From NCBI GenBank assembly GCA_038496445.1, contig JALMLS010000540.1, positions 1 to 64,000 of the forward strand: a stretch of DNA of 64,000 bases. Reading direction: 5' to 3'. The stretch is from Trichosphaerium sp. ATCC 40318 (Eukaryota > Discosea > Flabellinia > Trichosidae). The position numbers were made by a program, and so were the translations under genes. The stretch's first letter is position 1; each line of letters opens with the position of its first letter. Of the stretch, positions 21,310 to 31,620 are shown in pieces. Below the pieces are notes generated by a model, which was not told the origin of the DNA, did no database searches, and saw only the letters and a program-made list of their open reading frames with translations.

Positions 21310-22424
21310 ATGTACAAGATCCGTAAAGTAAACGCACAAAGGTACGCTTTGTGGCTCTATTTACCATAAAAACTTCAAGTAGAGCGCAACTGTGTATCAT
21401 AGACCTACCAACGGAGATTTTAGCGTATATTTTACGACAAACAACCAAATCGCGATTTGCTGCTTGTCAGACGTGTCATTGCCTTGAATCTATCATACAC
21501 GACATTGTAGGATACGAGAGCGTTATAATCCACACTATTGACCAGGCGAAAGAGCTTCTAAAATACGCCAGTGCCTTACAACACACAAAAATCAAACTAG
21601 ACGGCAAATTTTCTAATGGTCTTCTAAAAGAGTTTGCTGGCGTTCACACAATTGACCTCAGCTGTTGTAAAGGTATTTCAAATGAGGGTATAAAAGCACT
21701 TGCTGGTGTACACACTATTAACCTCTGCCTTGCTTCAGTGTCAGATGCAGGTATAAAAGCACTCGCTGGCGTTCATGAAATTAACCTTGAAAACACTGGT
21801 GTTACTGATGTGGGTATCAAAGCACTTGCTGGTGTTCATACTATTAACCTTTGTCTCACTCGTGTTACAGATGAAGGTGTAAAATCACTTTCTGGCGTCT
21901 ATAGTATTAACCTGTACGACACTGAAGTAACAGACAGATGTCTACCTGCACTTGCAGGTGTTCATACTATTGACCTGGGTGGCTGTAACGTTACGGATGC
22001 TGGTGTCAAATCTCTAGCTGGCGTTCATACTATTAACCTTATCAACACTCCTATTACAGATGAGGGTGTCAGAGCACTTGCTGGCGTTCATACTATTGAC
22101 CTTACATGCTGTATGGATATAACAGATAATGGTATCAAAGCACTTTCTGGTGTTCATAGTATTCACTTGCAGTCCACTTCTGTTACTGACAGAGGTATTA
22201 AAGCGCTTTCTGGGGTCCATACTATTGACCTTAGCTATTGTTCAAATATTACCAATGTAAATGCACTTGCTGGTGTACATGACATTAACCTTTATGGCTG
22301 TTCCAGTATAAAAGACAATGGTATCAAATCACTTGCTGGTGTTCACACCATTAACCTTATAGACACTTCTGTTACAAAAAAAGGTATCAAGTCGCTTTCA
22401 GATGCATGTAATATCATGATATAG
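21310..22424 (+). CDS. F-box protein with GVHTINL-type leucine-rich repeats
   Basis: A first exon MYKIRKVNAQ joins across an intron at about 21343-21382 to RAQLCIIDLPTEILAYILRQ, an F-box-like start (LPTEIL). About a dozen repeats of about 23-26 residues follow, of the form GIKALAGVHTINLxxTxVTD. They fit LRRs in which the loop is highly regular, and end at 22424. The neighbouring repeats are very similar, so they expanded recently. An SCF ubiquitin-ligase adaptor role is inferred from F-box plus LRR. The GVHTINL wording of the repeat is frequent in large DNA viruses and some algae and amoebae. The intron shows that the gene is under host-type control now. Confidence 0.7.
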
Positions 22425-23528
22425 ATCTAATACTTGGTATTTGCATCTTCTGATTGAACATTAAACTCAAAGGAAACAACCACAATAAACGTCTACTAGC
22501 TTAGAATGTTTTTATTTGTTGAGACAGCAAAGTTTTTGTACAATTGCTTGGATGTTTCTGATGCAGTTTATGTTCTTTCTCGTACCATTCGCTGTAATTA
22601 ATGTCGACTGTGATGTAAAATGCGTTTATCTTTGCTTACATTTCTGTACGCTAAACTTGGGAGGTATCTTGTGTTTTAACGTGAAGACAATCTCTGACTT
22701 GCGTGAAATTACTCATCATGTTTCGCATGTACCACTATATGTCTGGTGTTCAAGGACAGTTGACGGTACTTCATGCGCTAGTTGTTCTGTAGTACTTACT
22801 ATCTATGACCGGTACTTCTTAGGAAGACAAAGTTCATCGTGATATTCAACCATTGAGTCTGAAAACCACAGAACGCAATATTAGATTTTTTTAACCCTAC
22901 ATGCCAATTCAACAGTTTCAGCAACACGTTATTTTTGTTGACGATCAAATATGGCGTCATCCTTTCTTTATTTAAGACATATATTTTTATACAAGCGCAC
23001 ACAATACTTCACTGATTCAACAAAGTGAGATGACGGAGAGACTACAACTAAAGAACGCACATGCACAAGTTCAAGTGGATAAAAAATTTTATTTTATGGC
23101 TTGGGTTAAAATCACGTGACGCGATGAAAACTCCCTGAATCCGTGAACACCGCGTTACCACATTTACTATCATCAACAGAGTAACGTCAAACACTTTGAC
23201 TCGCTTTCCGACTGGGGAACTTTGTAAATTCTGAAAGGAAGTTCACTGCATTAGTCCCCGCCGCTAGCTCAATCACAGCAACTATTCCTCAACGGACAAC
23301 AGTTATCAAGTAAAGTTACCAAAGATAACACACAGGAGAATAGTAAAAAAAAGACAGAAGTTGGAGATAAACAGAATTCAGAAAGAGATAAATGGAGCCA
23401 CAAGCGTACGAAAAACGAGATTATTGTTAACGTCTAATGAATGTGAAAGACCTCTTTTACTCTGTAGTCGAGATATAAAGAAATCTCGAGCAGTAGTTCA
23501 TAATATCGTTCCTTTAGTCAATAAATCA
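22425..23528. other. Intergenic with unsupported ORFs
   Basis: An open frame at 22516-22842 is hydrophobic at its start but lacks a proper ATG context and any splice support. The frame of the hydrolase gene stays open upstream to about 23361 without an ATG, so an upstream exon is possible. Confidence 0.4.
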
Positions 23529-24818
23529 ATGTTTGGCACTGACTCTGAGCGTCACGATGATAAATCAATGCGAAAGCATTGGGTACCGATGTATTTCGAT
23601 AAACACGGCAGTGTTATATCCAATGTACGTTTAAACAATCATAATACATAGTCTTATAACGTTATAGGATATATGGGTACCAAAGCAGTCCGTTGTGGCA
23701 AGGTACGATGGTTTTTCTATTCGATTAGGGCAATACAAGCCCACGACATTATAGCGCTATCAGTGCTTACCTTTTTTTAACTATAGAGTCATTGAATGGC
23801 CTACAAAGACAGGAACACTCCGAGGAAGGCTTTACGCGCCAAAAGACACTAAAAACTTCACTGGTGTTCTAGCTATTGTATTTTCAGGATCACATGGTTC
23901 GGCTGAAGAAAACGTTAGAAGTATTGGGTTGACATATACTTTCAGAGGGTGCATGGTACTTTTTTTTACGTCGATACCTTTTCAATGACCCTTGTTGTTA
24001 GTGTCTTGCACTGGACTATATTGGTTTTGGTGCTAGTACATCAAGCATGTATAAACCGTATAAGAAGAATGGGAAGAACAAATGGGGAATGACTGGTACA
24101 ACTTTTTCTGTTTTCCTTTTTTTTTCTTGTTTTGATGTTTGCTAACCTGTCCTCGTGCAGGCATCAAAAAACTTCACGGTACTACACTATACCATGATGC
24201 GCTTGAAATGTGGAATTGCGCAACCACAATAATAGGAGATTTCAAAGGGGTTGTAAGTGTTTCTATTTTTATCACTTATCACGTGATAAACTGACATAAT
24301 TCGTAGACTTTTAGACCGGAAAATATAATTCTTCATGGATTCTCACTCGGCGGTCCAATTGCTTCTTATGTTGCCTCTAAAGTTGCAAGAGAAGGAAAGC
24401 AGGTTAGAGGGCTTGTTTTGGATCGTATTATACTATCTACAAAGCAAGGTGCAGTAGGCCATGGTACGGCAATTTATTTCACTATTCATCCTTAAGATCT
24501 TTTAGGTTATCGACCTTGGCAGGCTTCGTTTGCGGCTTATAGTCAAGGTTCTTTGAGGGCATCAGCTTCTCTGGATGATTTGTATCGTTTTTATCCTTAT
24601 GTTCCCATTCTAATTATATCTGCTGGCTCTGATGATCCAGTTCAGTCATCTAGCACTCAAGCAGGTACTTTGCAGCAATATCAACAAAGTCAATTAAAGT
24701 TGCTTGTCTAGCGATGGAACTGAAGCTAATTGGATTTAAATACGCTCGATTGGATGTAATAACAAGCGCAGGGCACCATGACCATGGATTAGTACTCACA
24801 CGTGCCAAATGTAAATGA
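23529..24818 (+). CDS. Alpha/beta hydrolase-fold protein
   Basis: Six or more exons join in frame. An N-terminal region (HWVPMYFDKHGSVISN) is followed by RVIEWPTKTGTLRGRLYAPK, GVLAIVFSGSHGSAEENVRS, ALDYIGFGAS and the nucleophile elbow ILHGFSLGGPIASYVA, which has the G-x-S-x-G motif. Late strands PYVPILIISAGSDDPV supply the likely acid, and the last exon ends AGHHDHGLVL, where the catalytic His is expected. The catalytic triad is therefore complete by position. The substrate cannot be inferred, and no signal peptide is seen from the start used (first ATG in frame). Confidence 0.7.
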
Positions 24819-24869
24819 TACCAAGCAAAGATAAATGTTAACTAACTTACTTTAGCCTCTTTCTTAAAA

Positions 24870-25190
24870 ATGATAAATAATGACAGAGTCGACTTTGGAA
24901 ACCTTAGGAAGAAGAGAAGAAGACAAAGCAAACGGAGATCTTCTCGGAGAAGATCTGACAGAAGATCAAGACTTCATGTAAAGCAAAAAAGAAGACGAAG
25001 TGCACCACATAGACCTCCTATCATCGATCAACCAAAAAAAGAGATTTTATTAAGCGAAAACGAACAAGTTCATATGAGCAGTATTCACGCTCCAAAGTCA
25101 ATACGTAACCTTGCGCATAAAGCACTAAAACGTGTTACTATTGTAGAAGAAACTGAAGACAATATGAGATTACGTTCGCAAACTCAGTGA
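24870..25190 (+). CDS. Arg/Lys-rich 106-aa hypothetical protein
   Basis: An intronless frame begins MINNDRVDFGNLRKKRRRQ, followed by an SR-like and basic stretch (RRSSRRRSDRRSR) that would act as a nuclear or nucleolar signal, and a polar C-terminal half (IRNLAHKALKRVTIVEE). It starts about 50 bp after the hydrolase stop on the same strand. I do not recognise the family. Confidence 0.5.
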   Translation: MINNDRVDFGNLRKKRRRQSKRRSSRRRSDRRSRLHVKQKRRRSAPHRPPIIDQPKKEILLSENEQVHMSSIHAPKSIRNLAHKALKRVTIVEETEDNMRLRSQTQ

Positions 25191-26032
25191 TAGACTTTAT
25201 GTAAATAAAAAGTTGTAAATTTGTAAGAAACAAACAAAAGATTATGTTAAAGGAAGGTCTCAGTGTGAGAGGCACCAATGATGAAGTGTGTAGAGAACAC
25301 TCGCAACATCTTCATTGATTTTTATACACTGAAATACTAGGGCTTACACAAGTGGCCAGTAGGAACCACAAACGTACAATATCACAGTTTTCCTTTTGTA
25401 AATATTGGCGGCTTAGTTTATTGTAATATTACGTCGTGTCGACAAATTTGTATAAAAGTGTAACAATCCCACGTACAGAAATGTTGTGAAACCTGACTGT
25501 GAAGAACGCTACAATCTTTTTAGCCACTTATTAAAGGAAGCGCTGTATCATGGGACTACACGGCATTAGCTGTGTTTGGTGCAAAAGGCAAACAACAAGA
25601 GGGACATTTCATTATTGGTGCGAAACTCTTCCGCGTGTTTAATATACGTATTGTTAGTAGGTGTTGGGTTATATAACCTTAGCATCTTTGGTGATGCAGA
25701 TGAGAGCCTTTGGCTTCCCGTTTTATTTTGTCAAACTCACCCTACCTCCTCACTCGTCGTCACATTGAAGTGCTTCCCCTCTACGTGAAATACTTCATCC
25801 TTCGTGGGCGTTGGTCGCATTTGACAAACACTTGCGTTACCTTACAACGAATGTAAAAAGTTTCAATTAAAATAATATGTTCATCACAAAAATCCTTGTA
25901 ATTTGGTTTTATTGCTAGCTAGTCTTACGGGCGTAAGTTTTTTGGTTTACTGCAAATAATGAGAGATTGTCTTTGGTTTAAAATAGTTGAAACTATCGCA
26001 TACACGTACCGACATATGTCAGCGAAGGAGGC
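25191..26032. other. Intergenic, no supported gene
   Basis: Short frames only (for example one starting near 25552, MGLHGISCVWCKRQ). Splice signals are ambiguous, and I could not build a convincing model. Confidence 0.4.
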
Positions 26033-26401
26033 ATGGTTTGTAATGGTGTTGAGCAATCATTGAGTATCCGTGAGCTACCTAGACGCCACTCTGTAATATA
26101 ATTTTTTTGTTTGTTTCTACCTGTAAATATCTTAACGTGTCGTGAATATAAAAAACACGTGCTCTTTTTTGTACAGCCAAACGACGAAGAAAAGATCTGG
26201 TCACAAAAAAAGCATAGATCCATTACTCCAGATGCACCTAAACACAACAGAGTATACCGCCCTCCTGTAAGGAATTCTAGCTTACAGCTACGCCAAGAGG
26301 AGGATAAGGAGGACTACTTACACCTTTTTGAGTCTAAAACAAGATATCTGTTTTGCGGTACGAACGGCTGTCACGTGGTAAAAGCTCATGTAAATTGGTA
26401 G
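26033..26401 (+). CDS. Hypothetical small two-exon protein
   Basis: An ATG at 26033 gives MVCNGVEQSLSIRELPRRHS. A phase-0 intron (GTAATA to TACAG, about 26093-26174) joins it to PNDEEKIWSQKKHRSITPD, and the frame ends CGTNGCHVVKAHVNW at 26401. About 95 residues in all, polar and basic. The family is not recognised. Confidence 0.45.
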
Positions 26402-28536
26402 TTACAAAAGACCTCCCAAAAAACCAAGCGCTTTTACAATCTCTCATTTCCTTTAACAATAATTGTACTGTAGTCTAAGCGCAAAGGGAGTTAGAATTAT
26501 TGAATGAATACTAACTTTCAAAAAACAAAAAAGCAAATCTACTGAAAAGCTGGTTGAAAGTGTTGTTTTTTTTCCCTTTTGAATATTCCTCGGTCAAGTT
26601 ATTTGATATCATTGGCTTCAAGCCGCTTTTTTAATTTTGAAGAGTTTTATTTGTATATTGTTTAACGGGGAATACGTCGCGGCGTATGACAGGCAATACA
26701 CTGGTTAAAATACATCTAAAAGAAATTGGGAATTTTTGTATTGCTGCGTACAGTTACAGTCTCGCGACATGAGCTCCAGTAGGACACCAAAAGATATAAA
26801 GAAACCCACATCTTCTTTTATTGATTAATCACTACAATCCAATACATGGTCGTGTCCTACACAAAGATTATATGCTCGATTGTGCCAACCATTTTTTGAC
26901 GTACATTTTCATTTTGCATGGCTTTAGGTGGCCTCGTCGTTTCAATTTGATATCACTATTTTAAGTCACACGTAAGCCAAGGATGTAGCGACTGTGCCTT
27001 CAACTATTTCACTTTTTTGTGAACAAAAGACTGGCTTAGGCCACTAAGGAGCAGTCCGTAAAAGTATTGAAAATGCGCGTAAGATAATCCTCGAAGGCAC
27101 AGGTACTAAACAGCTCTTGCTTCTCTAATATGTACGGTAAAGTCAAAGCCGGTTTAATTTTAATACGCACAGAGCTGAAAATAAACTTGAGACTACAAAA
27201 AAATTGAAAAAAGAAACTATACCCCTAGTGTAAGAGTACTGACTGTATCTACTTTAGTGTATTCTTTAGGATGGAATTGTGTTCTGCGGTTCACTTGAAC
27301 GTGACCCACAGCAGCGCTGTACCCACAACTAAGAAGCCTTCGCTCGAGCAACTACACGACGAAGAATTTGGCGAACACAGAGAAGGGACACAGCTCGCCT
27401 CAAAATAATCCTGGCTGAAACAGCCACAAGGCACGTACGCTACCCACAGTCATAAAAACTGTAAAGTATATTATTTCTGCCCATACACAAGGCTTTCTAG
27501 TCAACGATATTTAAAAACTATTTCATTTGTCCTTTACCTTCACAAGTAAATGAGTCTCTCTTATCTGCAAACTACACCACAACATCTTCATCCACATAAC
27601 TTCTGAAACCAAGAAGCTTGCCTCAAACATGATAGATACGACCGCGGTAAGCACAACTTTGTACAATGAGTATGTGACACGCAATAGTCCCAGCTCCTCG
27701 AAGATTCCTTTGGCAAAATGATATGAAAGAACCTATTATATCTATGTGTACCTTCCGAAGGAACGCCACTGACATGTAAAAGTTACTAATGTACAGAGAA
27801 CCAAATAAACGATCAGTGGTATATTTGTTGTTAGCCAGTTCTTGCGCTGTGTGAGTTAGACTTGCATTCGCCACCAGCAACAGTATTCTAGCCCTTTTGA
27901 TTGTTCGGTCGGGTTGTATAGAGATATGTTGACATCATCAAAGTCTGGAATACAAGCAACGTTAGAAGCGGTACCAACACGCAGATAATTTTGAACAAAA
28001 TCCCAATCTACGACGTGACAAACTTTTCAACTACATTCATTCCAAAATCGTCATGTGGACGTATTTTTTTGGGTAATACTGCGTTATAAGAACTAAAATC
28101 TTATTCAAAACAACGAAAATGCTACACGAAGTTTCTTCAACAAAATATTTTAGCCATTTACACTGTATGTTGTAAACCCAAGTTTTTTACTATCAGCTAC
28201 GTAAGTTAGGTTGCTTTGTAGCGTTTGATAAGCATAATACACGCTAACCATACTCCTCGGCTGCAATAACCGTTTACAACTCTTCCATACTGAACAATCC
28301 TTACATAGTCGAAGTTGAACCATCAGTCACAATGTAAACAACTGCTTTGAGATCACGTAGAGTATTTGTTTATTCAAATTCCTCCCACAGAACAATATAC
28401 ATTAAAAGTAATATTAAAAGAGATGTATTTGTCACAGATATAGCTGCGCTATTAGCACATCCTCTACGCCACGAAAATCGCAACAAAGTCAAACCTACAA
28501 CAGAGTAAATACTGTGTACTCAAAAACAGTGTTAGA
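26402..28536. other. Gene-poor region
   Basis: About 2.1 kb with no gene that I can support apart from a 45-codon frame at 27271-27408 (MELCSAVHLNVTHSSAVP..., right after a TTTAG that could be a splice acceptor) and one copy of a dispersed repeat (27510-27920). Confidence 0.5.
27510..27920. repeat. Dispersed repeat, copy 1 (degenerate)
   Basis: About 400 bp that aligns in the same orientation with 30525-30930, with long identical stretches such as the segment around 27680-27760. The coding frame carried on the minus strand of copy 2 is damaged here: its start codon is absent. Confidence 0.75.
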
Positions 28537-30171
28537 TTATGTCATACTCTTATTTATCTTGAATGGTTCCACTACACATTGCCTTCCATTGGATTCTGTT
28601 ACTATAGCTGTTGCTTCAATATCTTGACATAAACTGTCCCACTCTATATCTAGAGTGAACTCGGTTATATTGTCTCCCACGTTTATATCAATGGTGTTGT
28701 TTATATCAAGGCAACCAAGTATTATAATATTTGTACTTTCTGAAGATACTCTGATGCTTGTATCAAACACAAGACTACCTACACATTTGTTAGTTAGAGT
28801 TCTCATAAAACAAATAAATTACCGTTTATTGTGAGATTGTATGGAACGTCAATTATGTTGATATTTCTAATTGCTTCAGATGTAATTATCCATTTGCCAT
28901 CAACACATTTTGCTCCTGATAAAGCTTGACCCAAGCACCCTGATTGTTGTGGTGACATAGTTGGTGGCGTAGATGGTTGCACAGCCGGTTGAGATGCTGG
29001 AGGTGTGGTTGGTGCAAGAGTCGATGGAGGAACTGTTGTCGGAGGAGCAGTTGGTGGTTCTATTGGTTGTGGTGTAGGAGGCGCAGTTGGTGATATTGGT
29101 GCCACAGAAATGGTATCAATAGATGCATTGAACTGGTTGAAAATTGTAGAAATAGTTCCTGTTCCATGGCTTGAAATACTGTGTCCTCTATGACGTGCTA
29201 TATAATCACAGCTAATTCTGATTAGCAATAGAAGAAAAATGGAAGCAAGCTTAAGCACAAAACAGAAACTACTTACTATTTAGGAATACCAAAGAACGTT
29301 TCGCCCGTGTTCAATATGGTTCCTTGAAAAATAACTGAACTCGGGAAAAAATTAACCTAAACAAATATAAGTGGACCACAGGTTTATAACAATCACTGTC
29401 AAGTGACCCCTCATAGTTTGTGAACTAGTTAACATTTTCGAAAAAACAATAAGGTGCAATGAGAACCAAGGTTCGCGTACACAAAATTCCACAAAAGAAG
29501 AATTATTTAATATATCAATTGTGGTATTGAAAGTAATATCTTCGGGACCTCCACATAGATCTTTCACTATAAACTGCTGGAGAAACCCACCCGTGACATT
29601 GTTACAAACTTTTTTAACATCAAAGATTGTTTGATAATATCCTCTGACCGGTCCATTGTTGTAGTTTACCTTGAAGCATATTTATGTAAGAAACGATATT
29701 TTAATGTCAATATTCAACTATGACGCACAAAAACTGCGCCATGAGCAGTCCCACCGCAATCTGATTCATCGCGTAGACTAGCACATACATAAAAATCTTC
29801 GCTCCAGTCCCTGAGAAGTAAATGAATCAGAAAACGTTTAAAGCAGAATGAACACATACATTCCAGGCGTCAAGTCTATTACTGGGTCGAATGGTTGGGA
29901 AAACCTTGCTACCACGCCTATATTATCCACGGTTGCACCAGATACGAAGTCTGGTTGTGTATCGTTATTGTTATCAGGGTAGTGGTACGTAGTATTTTGT
30001 AATACAAAAGCTACGTCTTTTTCAAGATTCCAGGACATTTGACCATTTGTATGAAGAGCTACACGCGTTAGAGATGATTTCAACACACAAAAGGACTCCT
30101 CTATTTTAAAGAAGTGTACCGGCGAAGGTAGCTAGTAATATAGCTAATAAGCTTGCATGTAGACTATACAT
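28537..30171 (-). CDS. Secreted protein with Pro/Thr-rich linker and C-terminal beta-rich domain
   Basis: The start at 30171 gives a signal peptide, MYSLHASLLAILLATFA. A 19-nt intron at 30101-30119 restores the frame into EESFCVLKSSLTRVALHTNG. Further exons contain FVSGATVDNIGVVARFSQPF, LRDWSEDFYVCASLRDES, VNYNNGPVRGYYQTIFDVKK and LNTGETFFGIPKY, which is spliced to CDYIARHRGHS. A Pro/Thr linker of about 60 residues (PPTAPPTTVPPSTLAPTTPP) leads to a Cys-rich start (GCLGQALSGAKCVDGKW) and a strand-rich end. There is no membrane anchor. It is likely extracellular. The domains are not recognised. Confidence 0.6.
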
Positions 30172-30524
30172 AGCTATTGCAAGGTTAACTTCCTTTATTG
30201 CACCGTTCAAAGTATCCAACCTAAAAGGAAAACGAGTACCCAATTAGGTAAGAATGGCTTGTATTGTGAGACTTAAGGCAACACGTTTTTTAAGCCACAT
30301 TATGGCATTTGAAACTAAATACTTTAGTCGTTCAATTGTGCGTTTAGCTCGTAAATGACATATCAGTACAATGCCTGCAAGCGAGTATGCCTTCACTTAC
30401 GTGTCCAACATAGACAATCTCACTCTAGAGCTAAACATTACAATGTTAACTCACTGAGCGATACCACTTGTTTTGTTTTTAATTCTTCCATAATGTCAAT
30501 CAACAATATTTTAAAGTCAAATTT

Positions 30525-30930
30525 TAAAACTATTTCATTTGTCCTTTACTTTCGCATGTAAATGAGTCCCTCTTCTTCAAACTACACACAACAACATCTT
30601 CATCCCGATAGCTTATGAAACCAAGAAGCTTGTCCTCAAACATGATAGATACGACTGCGGTAAGCACAATACAACTTTGTACAATGAGTATGTGACACGC
30701 AATAGTCCCAGCTCCTCGAAGATTCCTTTGGCAAAATGATATGAAAGAACCTATTATATCTATGTGTACCTCCTGAAGGAACGCCACTGACATGTAAAGC
30801 TACCAATGTACAGAGAACCAATAAACGCTTAGTGGTACGTTTATTGTTCATTACCTGAAGGCACTATCATATGGACTTTCGCCACCAACAATATTTTCTG
30901 GCCTTTTTAGCAACGTTTGTTCGAGGTTGT
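30525..30930. repeat. Dispersed repeat, copy 2 (with intact small ORF)
   Basis: Direct repeat of 27510-27920, with scattered substitutions and small indels. It carries the small minus-strand secreted-peptide gene at 30613-30851. Confidence 0.75.
30613..30851 (-). CDS. Small putative secreted peptide inside the dispersed repeat
   Basis: An ATG at 30851 gives MNNKRTTKRLLVLCTLVALH followed by VSGVPSGG, which looks like a signal peptide with a cleavage region. An intron of about 44 nt (GTACAC to AAAG) joins in frame to IFEELGLLRVTYSLYKVVLC, and the stop is at 30613. The product is about 64 residues. No family is recognised. The copy at 27.5-27.9 kb lacks the start codon, so only this copy may be functional. 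Confidence 0.4.
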
Positions 30931-31620
30931 AGCTGACCTGTGATTCAAAAAACGCCACGTTATATTCTTGCTGATAGTACTCTACGAACTGAAGGAGTGT
31001 TTTCTAATGTTCTGTTTTTCAAACGAAAAATACAGAACGTTGCTTGTTGGCTCCACAAAATAGGGATAACTTGTCGTTGTGTCACGTTCGGTGCGTGTAA
31101 CCATATTACAAACGAGTTTCAGCCAAATCCTTTTTTGGGCGGTTTCGGCACGAACCTGCTTTTTTTTGGTTAAACTAGGTGATACAGAGTCTCTACTAAG
31201 TTTCGACTGTTAGCGTTTTAGGTGGTTTTAGTTTGAAGGAGCCATTGTCCTGTACTTACTGAAGTGTTTTAATAGACACAAACAACCTTTTGCGAGCGTT
31301 TAAAGTAGATATAGAAATAGCGTTATCGTGCGAATCGTGTCAGTTTTAATCACGTGATTTTTTACTCTAAGGATACAAAGGCAAGTCGGGACGTGGGGTT
31401 TTGAAAAACCGCTTTAGAACAAGATGGTAAGCACGTAGAGTTGGTACATTACCGTTTTGACCTCTTACTTTTTTTTATCTCGTAATTATAATTACTCGCC
31501 TATGCGATGGACCCAACACTATGACGGACCCATAAACACCATCGTAGCCTTGTACAGGTTAAAAAAGTCAAAACCCAGTCGTTGTATCCCGTTATAAGTA
31601 GTTATTATCTTCACTACCCA
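30931..31620. other. Intergenic / upstream region of the Frizzled-like gene
   Basis: No supported gene. An ATG followed directly by GTAAGC at about 31431 could be a start-codon-only first exon for the downstream receptor, but the in-frame ATG at 31621 needs no such exon. Confidence 0.4.
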
